A stretch of 64,000 bases of DNA from Dryocosmus kuriphilus (GCA_038277395.1 CM076192.1:200632161-200696160); one strand, 5' to 3'; counted from the stretch's first letter, positions 1 through 10,515 are shown. Notes: a model not told the origin generated them from the letters alone. Numbers and translations: made by a program.

Positions 1-480
1 AGAACTACACTATTTTTTGTTGAAAGCTAAACCTTTTTATCAAAATTTAAGTGTTGCATTCTTCAAGAATTTTTTTTTTTCTTTTTTCTTTAAATTCAAC
101 TGGTAAAATTGAAAATTTAGATGAAAAACTCGAATATGTTGGTTGAAATCTAATAATCCTTGGTTGAAAGCTCAACCATTTTTTTTCAAAATTTACGTAT
201 TCCATTTTTGGTTCAATTTTTTGTCATTGGTTAAAAATTCTTATTAGATAGTTTGTTGAATATGCACCTCTTCCGTTTGAGAATACAACGAGTTCGTGGA
301 AAATTCATAACTTTTGGCTGAAAACTGAAACCTTGCACTTTTGTTCTAAAGTTTTTTCCTTTTCCGTTGAAAATTCAACTAGTTTGTGAAAAATTGGCAG
401 TTTTTAGTAATAAATTAAAATATTTATTTGATAAATATCCTTTTTGTTTGAAAATATATCTATTTCTTTATTAAAAATGC
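1..480. other. AT-rich degenerate repeat DNA
   Basis: No gene is seen. The stretch is made of loosely repeated phrases of the type TTGAAAATTCAACTA and TTTTTGGTTGAAA, the same diffuse repeat class that fills 15.4-15.7, 17.8-21.9, 31.7-36.4 and 41-46 kb. Confidence 0.6.
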
Positions 481-575
481 ATTCACTTTGTTCTACGAGG
501 ATCGCGTAAGGGCGAGTTTCTTTTAGATAGGTAAAACACTCTCGCAGACGACGTTTAATCATCCGTTGAGCAGCT

Positions 576-752
576 ACTTTTTAATTAGCAGTAAGCCATT
601 TTGTAACAACAGTAAGATATTTTGTAATTAGCAGTAAGCCACTTTGTGACTAGCAGTAAAATATATCGTAATTAGCAGTAAGACATTTTGTAACTAGCAG
701 TAAGATATTTTCTAATTAGCAGTATGCCATCTAGTGACTAGCAGTAGGACTA
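576..752. repeat. ~22-bp tandem repeat (about 8 copies)
   Basis: About eight imperfect head-to-tail copies of a 22-bp unit built on TAATTAGCAGTAAGCCA. Alternate copies read TAATTAGCAGTAAG and TGACTAGCAGTAAG, so the array looks like a 44-bp dimer repeated about four times. It lies upstream of the TATA-like box and LINE open reading frames that follow and could be a 5' monomer array of that retroelement, but the element boundary cannot be proven here. Confidence 0.75.
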
Positions 753-1008
753 CATGTAGAGGTACCCGCAACTTGTCCGACCACGGGAAAGAGGGATTTC
801 TGCCTTACCCCGGTGGGGCTGTTCCTGTACGCTTGGTTTGACCATACCGGGATAAGGAAGATTCACTCTGATAAACTAGCGGTAGGGCAGTACCTTAGCG
901 TGGGCGAGAGGCGCTAGTACCCACGCTGAAGGTGACAGCTAGAACGCGCGCGACTCCCTCCACTAAGTTCTTTCTGCTCTGCGCTCGTTTCCTCCGCGAT
1001 CGCGAGGA

Positions 1009-1016
1009 TATAAAAA
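1009..1016 (+). promoter_or_regulatory. TATA-like box upstream of the LINE
   Basis: TATAAAAA in a locally GC-rich context, about 390 bp upstream of the first LINE ORF. It is a good match to a TATA box, but Jockey-type LINEs usually use internal TATA-less promoters, so it may belong to an older flanking element. Confidence 0.35.
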
Positions 1017-1172
1017 GAGGAATTTCGGGACCGTAGTTTAGGAATGCTAGACATTTCGTTTGTGAGTTGTTGCGGATGGACGGATAGGAGTGTGTACACG
1101 TTGATCATCATTCTGCGTATAGATGTGTAAATTCGAAATTCGATATATAATAAATATACTAATATAAAAGAC

Positions 1173-1289
1173 GAGCGAAGGAGTTTGGCTCACGCTCTTC
1201 TTATTGCGCGAGAGGCGAAGGCGTTTGGCGCGCGTCTCTCCGATCTCGGCACCTAGACAGAAGGCGTGTGGCGCACTGTCAAAAGTGCC
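1173..1289 (+). other. Three consecutive stem-loops with a shared 15-nt loop
   Basis: Hairpin 1 has stem GAGCG/CGCTC (1173-1177/1193-1197). Hairpin 2 has GAGAGGCG/CGTCTCTC (1210-1217/1233-1240, one mismatch). Hairpin 3 has GACAG/CTGTC (1256-1260/1276-1280) with an outer GGCAC/GTGCC (1248-1252/1285-1289). The loops are AAGGAGTTTGGCTCA, AAGGCGTTTGGCGCG and AAGGCGTGTGGCGCA, each 15 nt. Stems differ but stay paired while loops stay alike, the pattern of selected RNA structure. The set sits about 110 nt upstream of the LINE ORF1 start, so it would lie in the 5' UTR. Function unknown. Confidence 0.75.
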
Positions 1290-1396
1290 TAGTGAATTAT
1301 ATCTGATCCACAAAGTGACTAAGTAAAGTGCTAAGTGAAAGTGCCGAACTCAAATGGAGCCTTGTGAAAATAAGTGCTACGAAACTCAGCTCTAAA

Positions 1397-2650
1397 ATGG
1401 CAGGCGAAGAGGATATTTCACAACCGGATGCAAAAAGGCCGAAACCCGATCCCAGAAACAAGCCACGAAAAGCAGTTGAAACGGTCAATCCAAACATCCC
1501 AATCTCCAACAGCCTTGGTGTCTTAACCACACTGGAAAGAAATCAAGAACGAATGGAAGACTCAAACGAAGATACAGATGAAGAAGCTGATGACAACAGT
1601 GCACCAACTGAACCTGAAAAAAGGATTAAGCTCCCCCCTATAGTCATAACAGACAAGATAGACAATTATTTAAAGTGTGTCAAGACGACAGTGGGTACAT
1701 GTTCAAAGGAAAAAGCAAAAATAGGTTATTCTCCTAAACAACTTACCATCCATACAGAATCTCTAGTGGATTATCTGAGCCTGCAGGAAAAACTAAAAAG
1801 TGAACGTGTACCCTATTTTACCTACACGCCTAAGTGGCTTCGCTCTAAGCTGCTGGTTGCCAAAAATCTACCAAACATTTCTACTCAAGAACTCATTGAA
1901 GACTTCGCAAGGAAAGGCATTAAATGTGAGAGAATTACCATCCTGAAGAAAAACAAGAAGTATCCTCAACCTTACAACAACCCAACCTATCTTTGTACCT
2001 TTGACAAAGACGTAGACATGAAACGCATTTGGGAAATTAAGTACATATGCTACATCAAGGTAAAATGGGAGAAATACAGAAACTCCAGAAAAGTGACTCA
2101 ATGCCACAACTGCCAGACGTTTGGACATGGAAATCTCTACTGCAACAATATACCCAGATGCGTTAAATGCGATGGATCACATCCAACACCAAACTGCCCT
2201 AAAAAAGCAGATGAATCTCCTAAGTGCGTCAATTGCAAAGGATTGCAACCCGCCAACTACTCGAAATGCCCAGAGTACTTGAAACACCTAAATAAAGTTG
2301 AGGCAAGAAGAATCAACAGACACGGTACCAGGATTGTGAGGCAAGAGGCTCCAACCTTCAAACAGCAGGAATTCCCACCTTTACGAGCCAGAGAAGAAAA
2401 CCTCAAACAGTTCACCCAAAATTCAGCGCAAACAACGAGCAAATGGAACACCCCTAGAAACAAAGAACCAGCAGATGACAACTTTACGGATTACCAAGAA
2501 CTCATGACAGAGATATCCAAACTCAACCAACTATGCGACATTGGTAAGATGCTAAGACTAGTTAAAGAACTAAATAAAAAGCTAGTTAACTGTAAAGATG
2601 ATATATCGAGACTTCAAGCTTTTATTAGTGTTATTAATGACAAATACTAA
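1397..2650 (+). CDS. LINE ORF1 protein (gag-like, zinc knuckles)
   Basis: About 417 residues, intact. The ATG at 1397 (AAAATGGCA context) is preferred; the frame is also open upstream but with no ATG. The N-terminal half is acidic and charged. An RRM-like/PRE_C2HC region follows (residues ~150-235, around LLVAKNLPNISTQEL), then CCHC-type knuckles: CHNCQTFGHGNLYC, CVKCDGSHPTPNC and a third, degenerate CVNCKGLQPANYSKC. This arrangement is characteristic of Jockey-clade ORF1 proteins, which bind the element RNA in the ribonucleoprotein. It overlaps ORF2 by 14 nt. It keeps a long clean frame although ORF2 is broken. Confidence 0.85.
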   Translation: MAGEEDISQPDAKRPKPDPRNKPRKAVETVNPNIPISNSLGVLTTLERNQERMEDSNEDTDEEADDNSAPTEPEKRIKLPPIVITDKIDNYLKCVKTTVGTCSKEKAKIGYSPKQLTIHTESLVDYLSLQEKLKSERVPYFTYTPKWLRSKLLVAKNLPNISTQELIEDFARKGIKCERITILKKNKKYPQPYNNPTYLCTFDKDVDMKRIWEIKYICYIKVKWEKYRNSRKVTQCHNCQTFGHGNLYCNNIPRCVKCDGSHPTPNCPKKADESPKCVNCKGLQPANYSKCPEYLKHLNKVEARRINRHGTRIVRQEAPTFKQQEFPPLRAREENLKQFTQNSAQTTSKWNTPRNKEPADDNFTDYQELMTEISKLNQLCDIGKMLRLVKELNKKLVNCKDDISRLQAFISVINDKY

Positions 2651-5345
2651 AATTTCTATAAACAATTTAAAAATATGCCACTTTAATGTAAATGGTATCT
2701 GCGGAAATTTGGCCGAGTTGAAAGAATTTATTTTTACACACAAACTAGATATATTTCTACTTAATGAACCGAAAGTCAATATTAAGCGTCAAATAAAAAT
2801 ACCTGGGTTCCAATGTATTAGAAAGGATAGGAACGATAAGGGGACAGGTGGAGGTGTGATGATATTAATTAAAAACGAGCTTAAGTATCACGAGATTCCT
2901 ATATCAACTTCATCCCTAGAAAGCGTTGCAATTAAAGTTGAAAATAATACTGTTATTGTATCAGCTTACAAAACTCCTCAAGGTAAAATAAATATTGCAG
3001 ATCTAAACTCAATTTTTAAAACCGGAAATAAAGTATTGCTGTATCGAGACCTTAATGCTAAAAATACAGCATGGAATTGTCGAACAAATAACTATAATGG
3101 AAAACAAATTTTTGAATACTCAATTAAAAATCTATATACAATTCACTATCCATCAAAGTACACACTTTATCCCTATAATAACTCAGCTCCAAGTACTGTT
3201 GATATAGGAATTAGTAAGAACCTAAACCATGATATAGTAGTTGACATCATAAATGAACTTAACACAGACCATCTACCTGTCCTTATTATCTTAAGTAAGA
3301 TTTCTAATCTGACAGCAGAAAAGAATACCTATTTTAACTATAAGAAAGCCGACTGGAGTAAATATAGGAGCAGTATTAATCAAAATTTAGTTATAAATAG
3401 TAATCTTAAAATAAAAGTGATGTAGAAACTGCTGTAGACAATCTTACCAATGTCATCAAAAATGCCATATTTGAATCGATACCTCAAATCACTATTACTA
3501 GAAACTTCAAATATATACCTGAAAACGTCAAACAGTTAATTAAAGATAGAAACGAATTAAAAAAAATACAGCAAAAAACTAAAAGTCATGAAATCAGGAA
3601 AATCAAAAATATACTCAGTAATGTTATTAATAGAAAAATTGCAAAACACAGTAATGAAAATTGGAGTAAAAAACTTGAGACCTTAAAAATTAAAGATAAT
3701 TCTCTCTGGAAAATGGCACACTGCCTCACTAAACGAAAGACAAATGGAATTCCTATTCTACACGGTCTAAACGGCTTAGCCATTCCAAATAAAGATAGAG
3801 TAGAACAACTAGCAGAAAATTTCGAAAAAATCCGCCGCTTAACTGAGAATATGGGCAATGATGACACTGATGAAATTGTTGAAAATATATATAGAGAAAT
3901 AAAAAATCAACGTACTATTAATGATAATATCGTATTAACAACTCCAGCTGAGGTTAAAAAAGTTGTAAGTCAAACGAAATCCAAAAAAGCACCGGGTCTA
4001 GACAACATCCAGAATATCTCTTTAAAAAATCTTCCCAAAAAAGCGCTTGTGCAACTCACATATATATTTAACGCCTGTCTCTTACTCTCGGTTTTTCCTG
4101 CATACTGGAAAAAAGCTAATATTCTTCCTATTCACAAACTGGGCAAGGACAAGCCATTCCCCCAAAGTTACAGACCAATTAGACTCCCACCTACCTTGAG
4201 CAAAATTTTTGAGAAAATTATTCTTATAAGAATTAAAAAACATGAATCTCTACATAAGATTCTCATCCCTGAACAATTTGGATTTGTCGAAAAGAAAAGT
4301 ACAGTACTACAACTCTTCAGATTAACAAATTATATAAGCACCAACTTCAATTTACATAAATCAACAGCGCTGGTATTGCTTGACATAGAAAAGGCCTTTG
4401 ACACAGTCTGGCATAAAGGCCTTATCTACAAGCTTTCTAAATACAAGTTCCCAGTTTACATTTTAAAAATATTGCAAAATTACCTTAAAAACAGGTCATT
4501 TGTAGTTACTTCAAATAAAAATACTTCTACTGAACGTATAATTACAGCTGGCGTCCCACAAGGATCTATCCTGGCCCCGGTGCTTTTTTTTATATTACAT
4601 AAATGATATTCCGAAATCGACACATGTTAAATTAGCTCTATTTGCTGACGATACAGCATTATACATAGCATCATGGAGGATTAGACTTGCCATAGAAAAA
4701 ATGCAGGAATACTTGTATAATCTTATCCAATATTACCATCGCTGGAAAATTAAGATCAATACTGATAAAACTGAATTTGTAATATTTAAGACTAAAACTA
4801 GGAAAGAACTAGTACCAGATCTTTATCTAGACCACAACAAACTTGTACCTAAGACTGAAGCCAAATACCTAGGCGATATGTTAGATCATAAACTTAAGCA
4901 TCATAAACATATATTAAACACTAGGAAAAAGGCGTCCAGAATTATAGGTTTCTTAAATTGCCTCATAGGGAGAAGAAGCAATTTGAATATTAAAAATAAA
5001 TTAATTTTGTACAAGGCGATAGTGAGGCCAATTATATTATATGCGTCGCCCATTTGGGGAAATACATGTGATACCAATATTAAAAAACTACAAGTTATAC
5101 AAAATAAATGCTTAAGGATGATTGTCAATGCTAGAATTAGAGATAAAAATGTAGATATCCACTCCAAATTTAATATAAGAACTATTAAAGAACAAATAAT
5201 AGATTTATCTATAGATTTTTATAATAACATTTACAACATTGAAGGGCTGGAAGAGGAACTCCACATGTATAAAAATGTAAATCTAATGCCGTTCCGACAA
5301 AAATATAAGTTACCATATCAAATTCTTTTAGAAAAACCTCAATAG
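2637..5345 (+). pseudogene. LINE ORF2: endonuclease-reverse transcriptase, frameshifted
   Basis: It starts at the ATG at 2637. The apurinic-type endonuclease comes first (KICHFNVNGI near the start, GGGVMILIKN, NTDHLPV), but two usually conserved sites are changed: LNEP where LNE-T is normal and RDLNAKN where GDLN-KH is normal. A frameshift near 3414-3416 moves the frame; the second segment runs to 4606 and holds RT motifs (KKAPGLDNI, DIEKAFDTVWH, GVPQGSILAPVLF). A second shift, in the T-run near 4590, separates the FADDTALY motif (near 4640) and the C-terminal domain, which ends at 5345. EN-RT architecture with an FADD box fits the Jockey clade. Not functional as written. Confidence 0.85.
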
Positions 5346-5654
5346 TAGTAGTATTAAGTTTTTTAATGTTGTTGAATAGTTCTAAGTCTACGCGCAATTT
5401 ATGAGTTTTTCCTAAACATTTTTGCTCAAAATATACAATATAAAAATACAAGTTCTGCGAACACTTCTACAACAAAACATAACCTAACAAAGACAAAAAT
5501 TCATAGAGGAAAATCTCGCTTCGCGAAATAGGTATCTTTCTAGAATTCTCAAAACTTAAAGATGTAATATCTATGTATCAAAATTTATGAACAATAAATA
5601 TCTTTTAAAATGAATGAAAATGACCGGAGTTTAGTTCGCCTCAGTTTGGCTCTC

Positions 5655-6060
5655 CCGACCGAAGCTTAATAAAGAGCATTCACTGTGACCATAGTAAGCT
5701 TTTCCTCGTTTCCTCCCCTCTTTCTCCAATAGCTGGTATTCAAGCTATCTCCCTCTCTCTCCCTCTTCGATAGCTGGCAATCCAGCTATCTCTCTCTCTC
5801 CCTCTCACTTCGATAGCTGGCACTCCAGCTATCTCTCTCTCGCTCTCTCTCTCTCCCGTCAGGCAGGCGGAATACCGGCTGTCGCGGCAAGGCGCACTGG
5901 CGCTACCTTTCCTACCCCCCCCCCCCCCCCCCGGCCGATATCTGGAATACCAGCTATCAACCCAGATATATTCCGCTCCTCCAACTGGCGGAATACTGGC
6001 TGCCCCCCCCCCCATTTTTTTCGCAATCCCGATTACAACGAATGTAGTTTTTTTTTTATT
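5655..6060. repeat. CT-rich tract with repeated GATAGCTGG palindromes
   Basis: A run of CT dinucleotides is punctuated by short palindromes: near 5729, then 5769-5790 and 5812-5833, with arms GATAGCTGG and CCAGCTATC around a 3-4 nt loop. Further degenerate copies lie near 5935-6000, and C runs occur near 5916 and 6003. It probably represents the 5' UTR of a retroelement whose ORF starts at 6122. Confidence 0.6.
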
Positions 6061-6121
6061 TTCTCTTGTGGAGCGGCCGGAACCCCGGTCACGGAAAACT
6101 CTCCAGCCAGGCATCACCAAA

Positions 6122-6421
6122 ATGGACGCCTATAAGTCTCTAATGAACCCAAACCAAGCCCTGCAGCGGGTCTACCTCCCACCTTCCTACTCCCAAAAGC
6201 ACGTCCCCACCGATATGAAGACACTGGACGAGTATCTTGCTAAGAAGAACGCAGCAAACAACAAAAGAGGTCTGAAACTACCCCCGCGCAGCGACGCTAA
6301 GAGAAGGTACGGTCGAACATCCCACACTCCGCCATATTGCTCGCCTCTCCCTCCAGGAGCCGCCATCTTGTTTCGCTCTCTCACGACACTCTCCGCGCAA
6401 CTCAAGCTGTTACCCCAGTAA
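6122..6421 (+). CDS. Unrecognised ORF, probable retroelement ORF1 fragment
   Basis: About 99 codons from the first ATG (AAAATGGAC context), starting MDAYKSLMNPNQALQRVYLP. It is basic in the second half (RGLKLPPRSDAKRRYGR). No domain is recognised. It is far more GC-rich than the surrounding AT-rich DNA, follows a CT-rich palindromic leader and stops abruptly where AT-rich repeat DNA resumes, so it is most likely the start of a 5'-retained, 3'-truncated retroelement. It could also be spurious. Confidence 0.3.
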   Translation: MDAYKSLMNPNQALQRVYLPPSYSQKHVPTDMKTLDEYLAKKNAANNKRGLKLPPRSDAKRRYGRTSHTPPYCSPLPPGAAILFRSLTTLSAQLKLLPQ

Positions 6422-6968
6422 CCAGTATAACAATTAGCGGTCTCAAGGAATTGCCGAAATCTGCTTGAGTTTATTGTTTTGAAAATGTTACGTTTTGATG
6501 GAAAATTAAAATATGTTGATTGAAAATTCGACTAATTTGCGAATAATTTGCAGTTTTTGTTTAAAAATTAAGGTATTTTGTTTAAAATTAGTCTTAGCTT
6601 TAGAAAATATAACTATCTTTCATTGAAAATTCATTTACTTGTTTGAAAACATTACGCAAAGGAAATAATGCTTAATATTGGATCCAGTAGGTTTTACGCG
6701 AATAAGTACTGGAAACCGACTCCTTCGTCTCGAAAAAAGTGTCAGGTCCAAAACTTACCAATACTTGTTTTTCATAAGGGACGTATCATTTCTTTAATGA
6801 CAGATTCAAAAACTTTGGTTTAAAGTTAATTTTCTATCCAATTTTAGAATAAAGAAAAGCTGAACGTGTTTCTGTGTTGGTAAAATTTATTGACTCTGTC
6901 CTCTAGTCAATAATGTCCCTTAAAATATGCCCTGATAATTTGTTTGTTTTAGATTGTATTAAAGTTTT

Positions 6969-7141
6969 TCAATTACCCGCTGTACTAGGTAGTGCATGTG
7001 TGTCTATTTGAGGGTGAATATAAAACCCTTTCCAATATCTTGACTTAGGTTTTTCATTAGGGTGTAACACGAGATCATTATCCTGCAGTTCGTAGCATTC
7101 TTCTTCACCATCTGATCGTGTAAGGAAATGCAACTCATTAT
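6969..7141 (-). CDS. Candidate terminal exon, phase 1 (exon-like segment 1)
   Basis: On the minus strand a splice acceptor (GTTTTTATAG) is followed at 7141 by 57 open codons read in phase 1 (completing a G-AT Asp codon), beginning NELHFLTRSDGEEECYE, ending at a TGA at 6969-6971. It is acidic then Lys/Pro-rich, with one cysteine. The sequence after the stop (ACTTTAATACAATCTAAAAC) resembles the sequence after the stops of the 8028 and 14869 segments, which suggests related 3' exons. No known domain. It may belong to the micro-exon gene proposed for this strand; no transcript evidence. Confidence 0.4.
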
Positions 7142-7208
7142 CTATAAAAACATTTTGAAAAAAGTTCACTTAGAAATATTAAATTGCACTAAATTGTGAG
7201 TCTATTAA

Positions 7209-7270
7209 TTATTTGCCAAGAAGTTCATGGAAACGGTTCTTTTGCTCGCGGGACATCGAAGTAGATGCAG
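7209..7270 (-). CDS. Candidate short exon, phase 1
   Basis: The acceptor-like CTGTTTCTTTCTGGACTTAAG precedes position 7270 on minus. Phase-1 reading gives 20 codons (AASTSMSREQKNRFHELLGK) to a TAA. The acceptor is acceptable but not strong. It is adjacent to the better candidate at 6969-7141 and shares its phase. Confidence 0.22.
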
Positions 7271-7271
7271 C

Positions 7272-8027
7272 TTAAGTCCAGAAAGAAACAGATTTGGTGT
7301 CAGAAAAAAATTCAGCGACCCTTTTATAGTAGGTAGAAATCACCCTTAATATCTACTGGCTTTCAATCCTCAAAGTAGACATTTTACAATAAATAAGCGG
7401 AAACTTTCGGACACTAGAAAGGAATGTAATCCCTAAATGACGTTGAAAGATATATGGTGTCAGGTAAAAATTACGCACTCCTATATGGAGGTTATAAATC
7501 AAATTTGCTGTCTAAAGCTTATGAAATCCTAAAGTCGAGGCTTTTCAACAAGAGAATGTCTAATATTTTTCTGAAAAGTCGTTTTGGGATGTTTATCTTT
7601 GCTTTCACTTTCAGAAAGTTGTTATTTATACGTTTGTAGTGTGTGGACTTTATTACTGGATAAATTTTCGACAATAAGGGTGACTTCTACCAACAATATA
7701 TGCGTCATTGGTTTTTTTTTCGTGACACGGCATTCCATCCAAAGTTATCTGGGCCTGTATATCTTTTTTTTTTTTTCCATTTACTGAAGCAGCCAAGTAC
7801 TTGTTGAAATATATCGTCCTTATTACTTGATCCATTGTAGAAAAAAATTATGATTTCTGCCCTGGATGTAAAATTTCAGGAGACGAGTAACTGGGAGGAG
7901 TGTGGGTGAGTTAGGTAGCGTGAGCGAGAGGAGTGGAAGAAGAAGTACGAGAAAGTGATTAGGAGCGATAATGGAAAGCATGATTGGATTTAGGCAGAAT
8001 GTTATAATATTTGTTTTAGACTGTATT
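7272..8027. other. No gene recognised
   Basis: Mixed AT-rich sequence. A 60-codon minus-strand frame at 7653-7835 contains a lysine run encoded by a poly(A) tract and has no good splice acceptor; it is not annotated. A purine-rich patch lies at 7890-7980. Confidence 0.4.
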
Positions 8028-8158
8028 TTAATTTTTTAAAGTACCGTTTGCCGGTTGATGCTGGAGAATTCGACCGTCTCGGACTACTGCAACAATTCCT
8101 TGATCATTTTTGATTATATCACAATCACTTGGATCTAGATTATGAATTACGCTAGGAG
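8028..8158 (-). CDS. Candidate terminal exon, phase 1 (exon-like segment 2)
   Basis: The acceptor TTTTTCTTACAG is followed at 8158 by 42 open phase-1 codons (starting PSVIHNLDPSDCDIIKND) to a TAA at 8028-8030, then TAAAATACAGTCTAAAAC, a tail shared with the 6969 and 14869 segments. The upstream intron-like sequence (GAATAATCTACATTTTTCTTACAG) is nearly repeated before the 8220-8293 segment, so the two look like tandem duplicates. No recognised domain. Confidence 0.4.
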
Positions 8159-8219
8159 CTGTAAGAAAAATGTAGATTATTCATTATTTTTATATTTAGA
8201 AAATCGATCAACTTATAGC

Positions 8220-8293
8220 TTAATATAGTGCATAAAAAATTACATCACCATCAACTAGATGATCTTGATTAGGAATCGTAATTGTTCTTTTGT
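8220..8293 (-). CDS. Candidate exon, phase 1 (exon-like segment 2b)
   Basis: The acceptor ATTTTTTTTACAG is followed at 8293 by phase-1 codons reading KRTITIPNQDHLVDG and on to a TAA at 8220. A possible internal donor (G/GTGATG) would give a 45-nt exon that is again phase 1 to phase 1. Its upstream flank matches that of the 8028-8158 segment. Confidence 0.35.
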
Positions 8294-8699
8294 CTGTAAA
8301 AAAAATATAGATTATTAATTATTCTAATAATTAAAATTTCGTTAAATTAGAAATTATTTGGGTACCAAGAAAATTAAATTCTCAGAATTCTGTCATTTTC
8401 CCTTAGCAACCGTTCATGCTCCCTAACCACCTCCAATTTTTCAACATTTTTGACATAGAAAAGAAAACAAATTACAGGAATCGCGTAGAATAAAGTGACA
8501 AAAAAGTGGGAAAAGTGGAAATTTTATCACGTAAGAGGGGAAGGACAAGACAAAGATTAAACACTTATTTTTAAATGTAGAAAGAAGGAGTAATTTTTTA
8601 TAAAGTGTCTTATAGATATAAATAATTCTAAAAGATTTTCGAATAATTTCTGACATTAAAGGATTTATTTTTAGATGGCTCACCAATTTCTAGTCACTT

Positions 8700-9773
8700 T
8701 ATGGAGTATTCCCAGAAAATGGACAATTATTAATGAAAAAAATTATGTCATTCAGAAAAATTACAAGCTCATACGATTTTAGGCTTAGGAATCTTCACTT
8801 GAAGTCGATATTTTTTATTAAAAAGATTATATGCTTTACAATGCCGTAGGCTTCAACAATTTGAAGTTACTTTGCGAAACTTTCGCCGGAAAAGGTTGTT
8901 TTACAACAAAAATCATTAGTTCTTTTAGAAATCTTACAAGCTGTAAGAATTTTACATCATGTTAGGTATTTCTCGTCAAAAATCTTGGACTCTTAGCAAA
9001 CTTGTAAAACTAAAATCTTTGGAGATTCAATGAAATCACTAAAAACTGATGAAATTCATTGCAATGCCTTACAGTCTTTAAAATCTCTTGAAATTATTTG
9101 AAATCCATTATTATTTAATATATTTCGAAATTATTGAATTTCGTAGAAGTCCCTTCAATTTAAAATTTAAAATACCTTGAATTATCCGGAAATGCTTTAA
9201 AATCCTCTGAGATCCCTTGAAAGTGTTAAAATTTCATAAAGTCGTACGACTATTTTACGGATTTCAACAATTTCAAAAGATATGAAAAATTTAAACAAAT
9301 TTGGAAGAATGCCACCTAATTTATGTTACCTGAAAAGATATTAAAGAACTTCAAGAGATCGCTTTTAAAAAGATTTTTAAAAATTTCAAATAATTTCATA
9401 AGGTTTAAAGCATTTCATAGGAACTCCAAGCATTAAAAAAATATGAGGGTATTCAAAAAGTTTCAAGGATTTTTAAAGGATTAATAAGGCTTTAAGGGAT
9501 TTTAGAAGATTGTCGAAAATTTCTACAGAACTCTAGGGAATAAGCTAATTTTTTTATCTTCAAAAGGTTTTAAATAAATTGTACATATCCATAACTATTT
9601 AAAACAAATCAAAGGGTTCAATATGGATACAAATATTGAAGGATTGTCAACGGTTTTTCTTGAAAATATTTAAGATGCCTAACTTAAATGACGGAGTAAT
9701 GGATAATATTTAAAACCTTGTCAAATAAAAAAATTAACTTTTAAAAATTTTGTAAATTTAAATTGTAAAAGTT
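8700..9773. repeat. Degenerate A/T-rich repeat (AAAATCCCTTGAAA type)
   Basis: Long stretch of loosely repeated phrases such as TTGAAATCC, TTTAAAATC and AAGGATTTT with no stable period. The same class fills 62.2-63.2 kb. No coding signal. Confidence 0.5.
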
Positions 9774-9871
9774 CTAAAAGTTAAAATTACTATCCCAATT
9801 GAAATAAACAAGGTTTCTCCTATTATCGTATAAGAACGTTGGACGCATTGATCTTGGAAGCAGGGGGCCGC
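9774..9871 (-). CDS. Candidate terminal exon, phase 1 (exon-like segment 3)
   Basis: Minus-strand acceptor TTTTTTCTTACAG before position 9871, then 31 or so open phase-1 codons starting GPLLPRSMRPTFLYDNRR and ending at TAG (9774-9776). The upstream flank (GAAAAAATTTGGTAATAAAATATCCCC) is clearly related to the flank of the micro-exon units of the 17.8-36.4 kb array, linking this exon to that family. No domain recognised. Confidence 0.4.
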
Positions 9872-9981
9872 CTGTAAGAAAAAAGATGGGGATATTTTAT
9901 TACCAAATTTTTTCAACGATCAATAAAAAATTGTGCGCTAAAGAAACTTATGAGATATAGCGATATAGTAATAGTTATAAT

Positions 9982-9983
<2 letters not shown>

Positions 9984-10044
<61 letters not shown>
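9984..10044. repeat. (TA)n microsatellite
   Basis: Uninterrupted AT dinucleotide run of about 60 bp. Confidence 0.97.
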
Positions 10045-10046
<2 letters not shown>

Positions 10047-10164
10047 ACATTGAGGCTTTTAACGATTTCGAGGTTTTGAATTTTATATAGAGGATTTCTA
10101 GAATTTATCCAAACCAAAAACACTCTTTTAACGTCCAATATCAAAATTTAAGTAAAAAGTTCTC

Positions 10165-10515
10165 CAATAAGAAAAAATTCTCCGATCAGATTTGGACCAA
10201 TGAAACTAAACACTTGAAAAGGCTTCTAGCAAAATTCAAGCAAGAAAAACAAAAGAAAAGGAGAGATAAGTGTGTTGCCTTGATAAGGGTTTGCTAAGCA
10301 CCGAAACGTTGGCATGCTTTGTATTTGGTTTTCGTTTGGGTTCTAAACAAAGTAGAAGCAAAAAATACGAGGTAAATGAAGCGGATTTTGTTGGCTGCCT
10401 TTCTTTTTCCTTCTCTTTTTTTTTTTTTTTCCAGTTTGAATATTGCTAGTAGCTTTTTCACGTGTTTAGTTTGCTTGGTCCACGTTTGATCCGAGAGTTG
10501 TTTTTTATTCAACAA
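10165..10515. repeat. Imperfect inverted repeat, arms ~110 bp
   Basis: The left arm (about 10165-10266) and the reverse complement of the right arm (about 10395-10515) share GACCAATGAAACTAAACAC-like and GGCTTCTAGCAAAATTCAAG-like stretches. Both can be read as similar peptides (a TKH-x-K-x-LLA-x-FK pattern), so they look like two opposed copies of one old coding fragment, probably of a retroelement. The spacer holds a CCGAAACGTTGG motif. Confidence 0.6.
10270..10312 (+). ncRNA. Possible degenerate hammerhead-ribozyme-like motif
   Basis: CCTTGATAAGGG ... AAGCACCGAAACGTTGG resembles the CTGATGA / helix II / GAAAC layout of small hammerhead ribozymes known from Penelope-like and other retroelements, but the CTGATGA box is altered (TTGATAA) and helix II is weak. 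Related motifs occur at 10738-10830 (minus) and 14284-14345 (plus). Confidence 0.22.

Larger units (their letters stand above)
1009..5400 (+). mobile_element. Jockey-like non-LTR retrotransposon (LINE), inactive
   Basis: A 5' region with three stem-loops is followed by ORF1 (gag-like, zinc knuckles) and ORF2 (endonuclease plus reverse transcriptase). The two ORFs overlap by 14 nt, as in many LINEs. ORF1 is intact; ORF2 is cut by two frameshifts and has altered endonuclease motifs, so the copy is dead. Neither end is exact: no target-site duplication or poly(A) tail was found, and the 3' boundary near 5.4 kb is only where similarity to coding sequence stops. Confidence 0.8.

Noticed and set aside
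7653..7835. 60-codon minus frame as another exon
   Set aside because: Its acceptor candidate is preceded by a poly(A) run, not pyrimidines, and the Lys run is low complexity.
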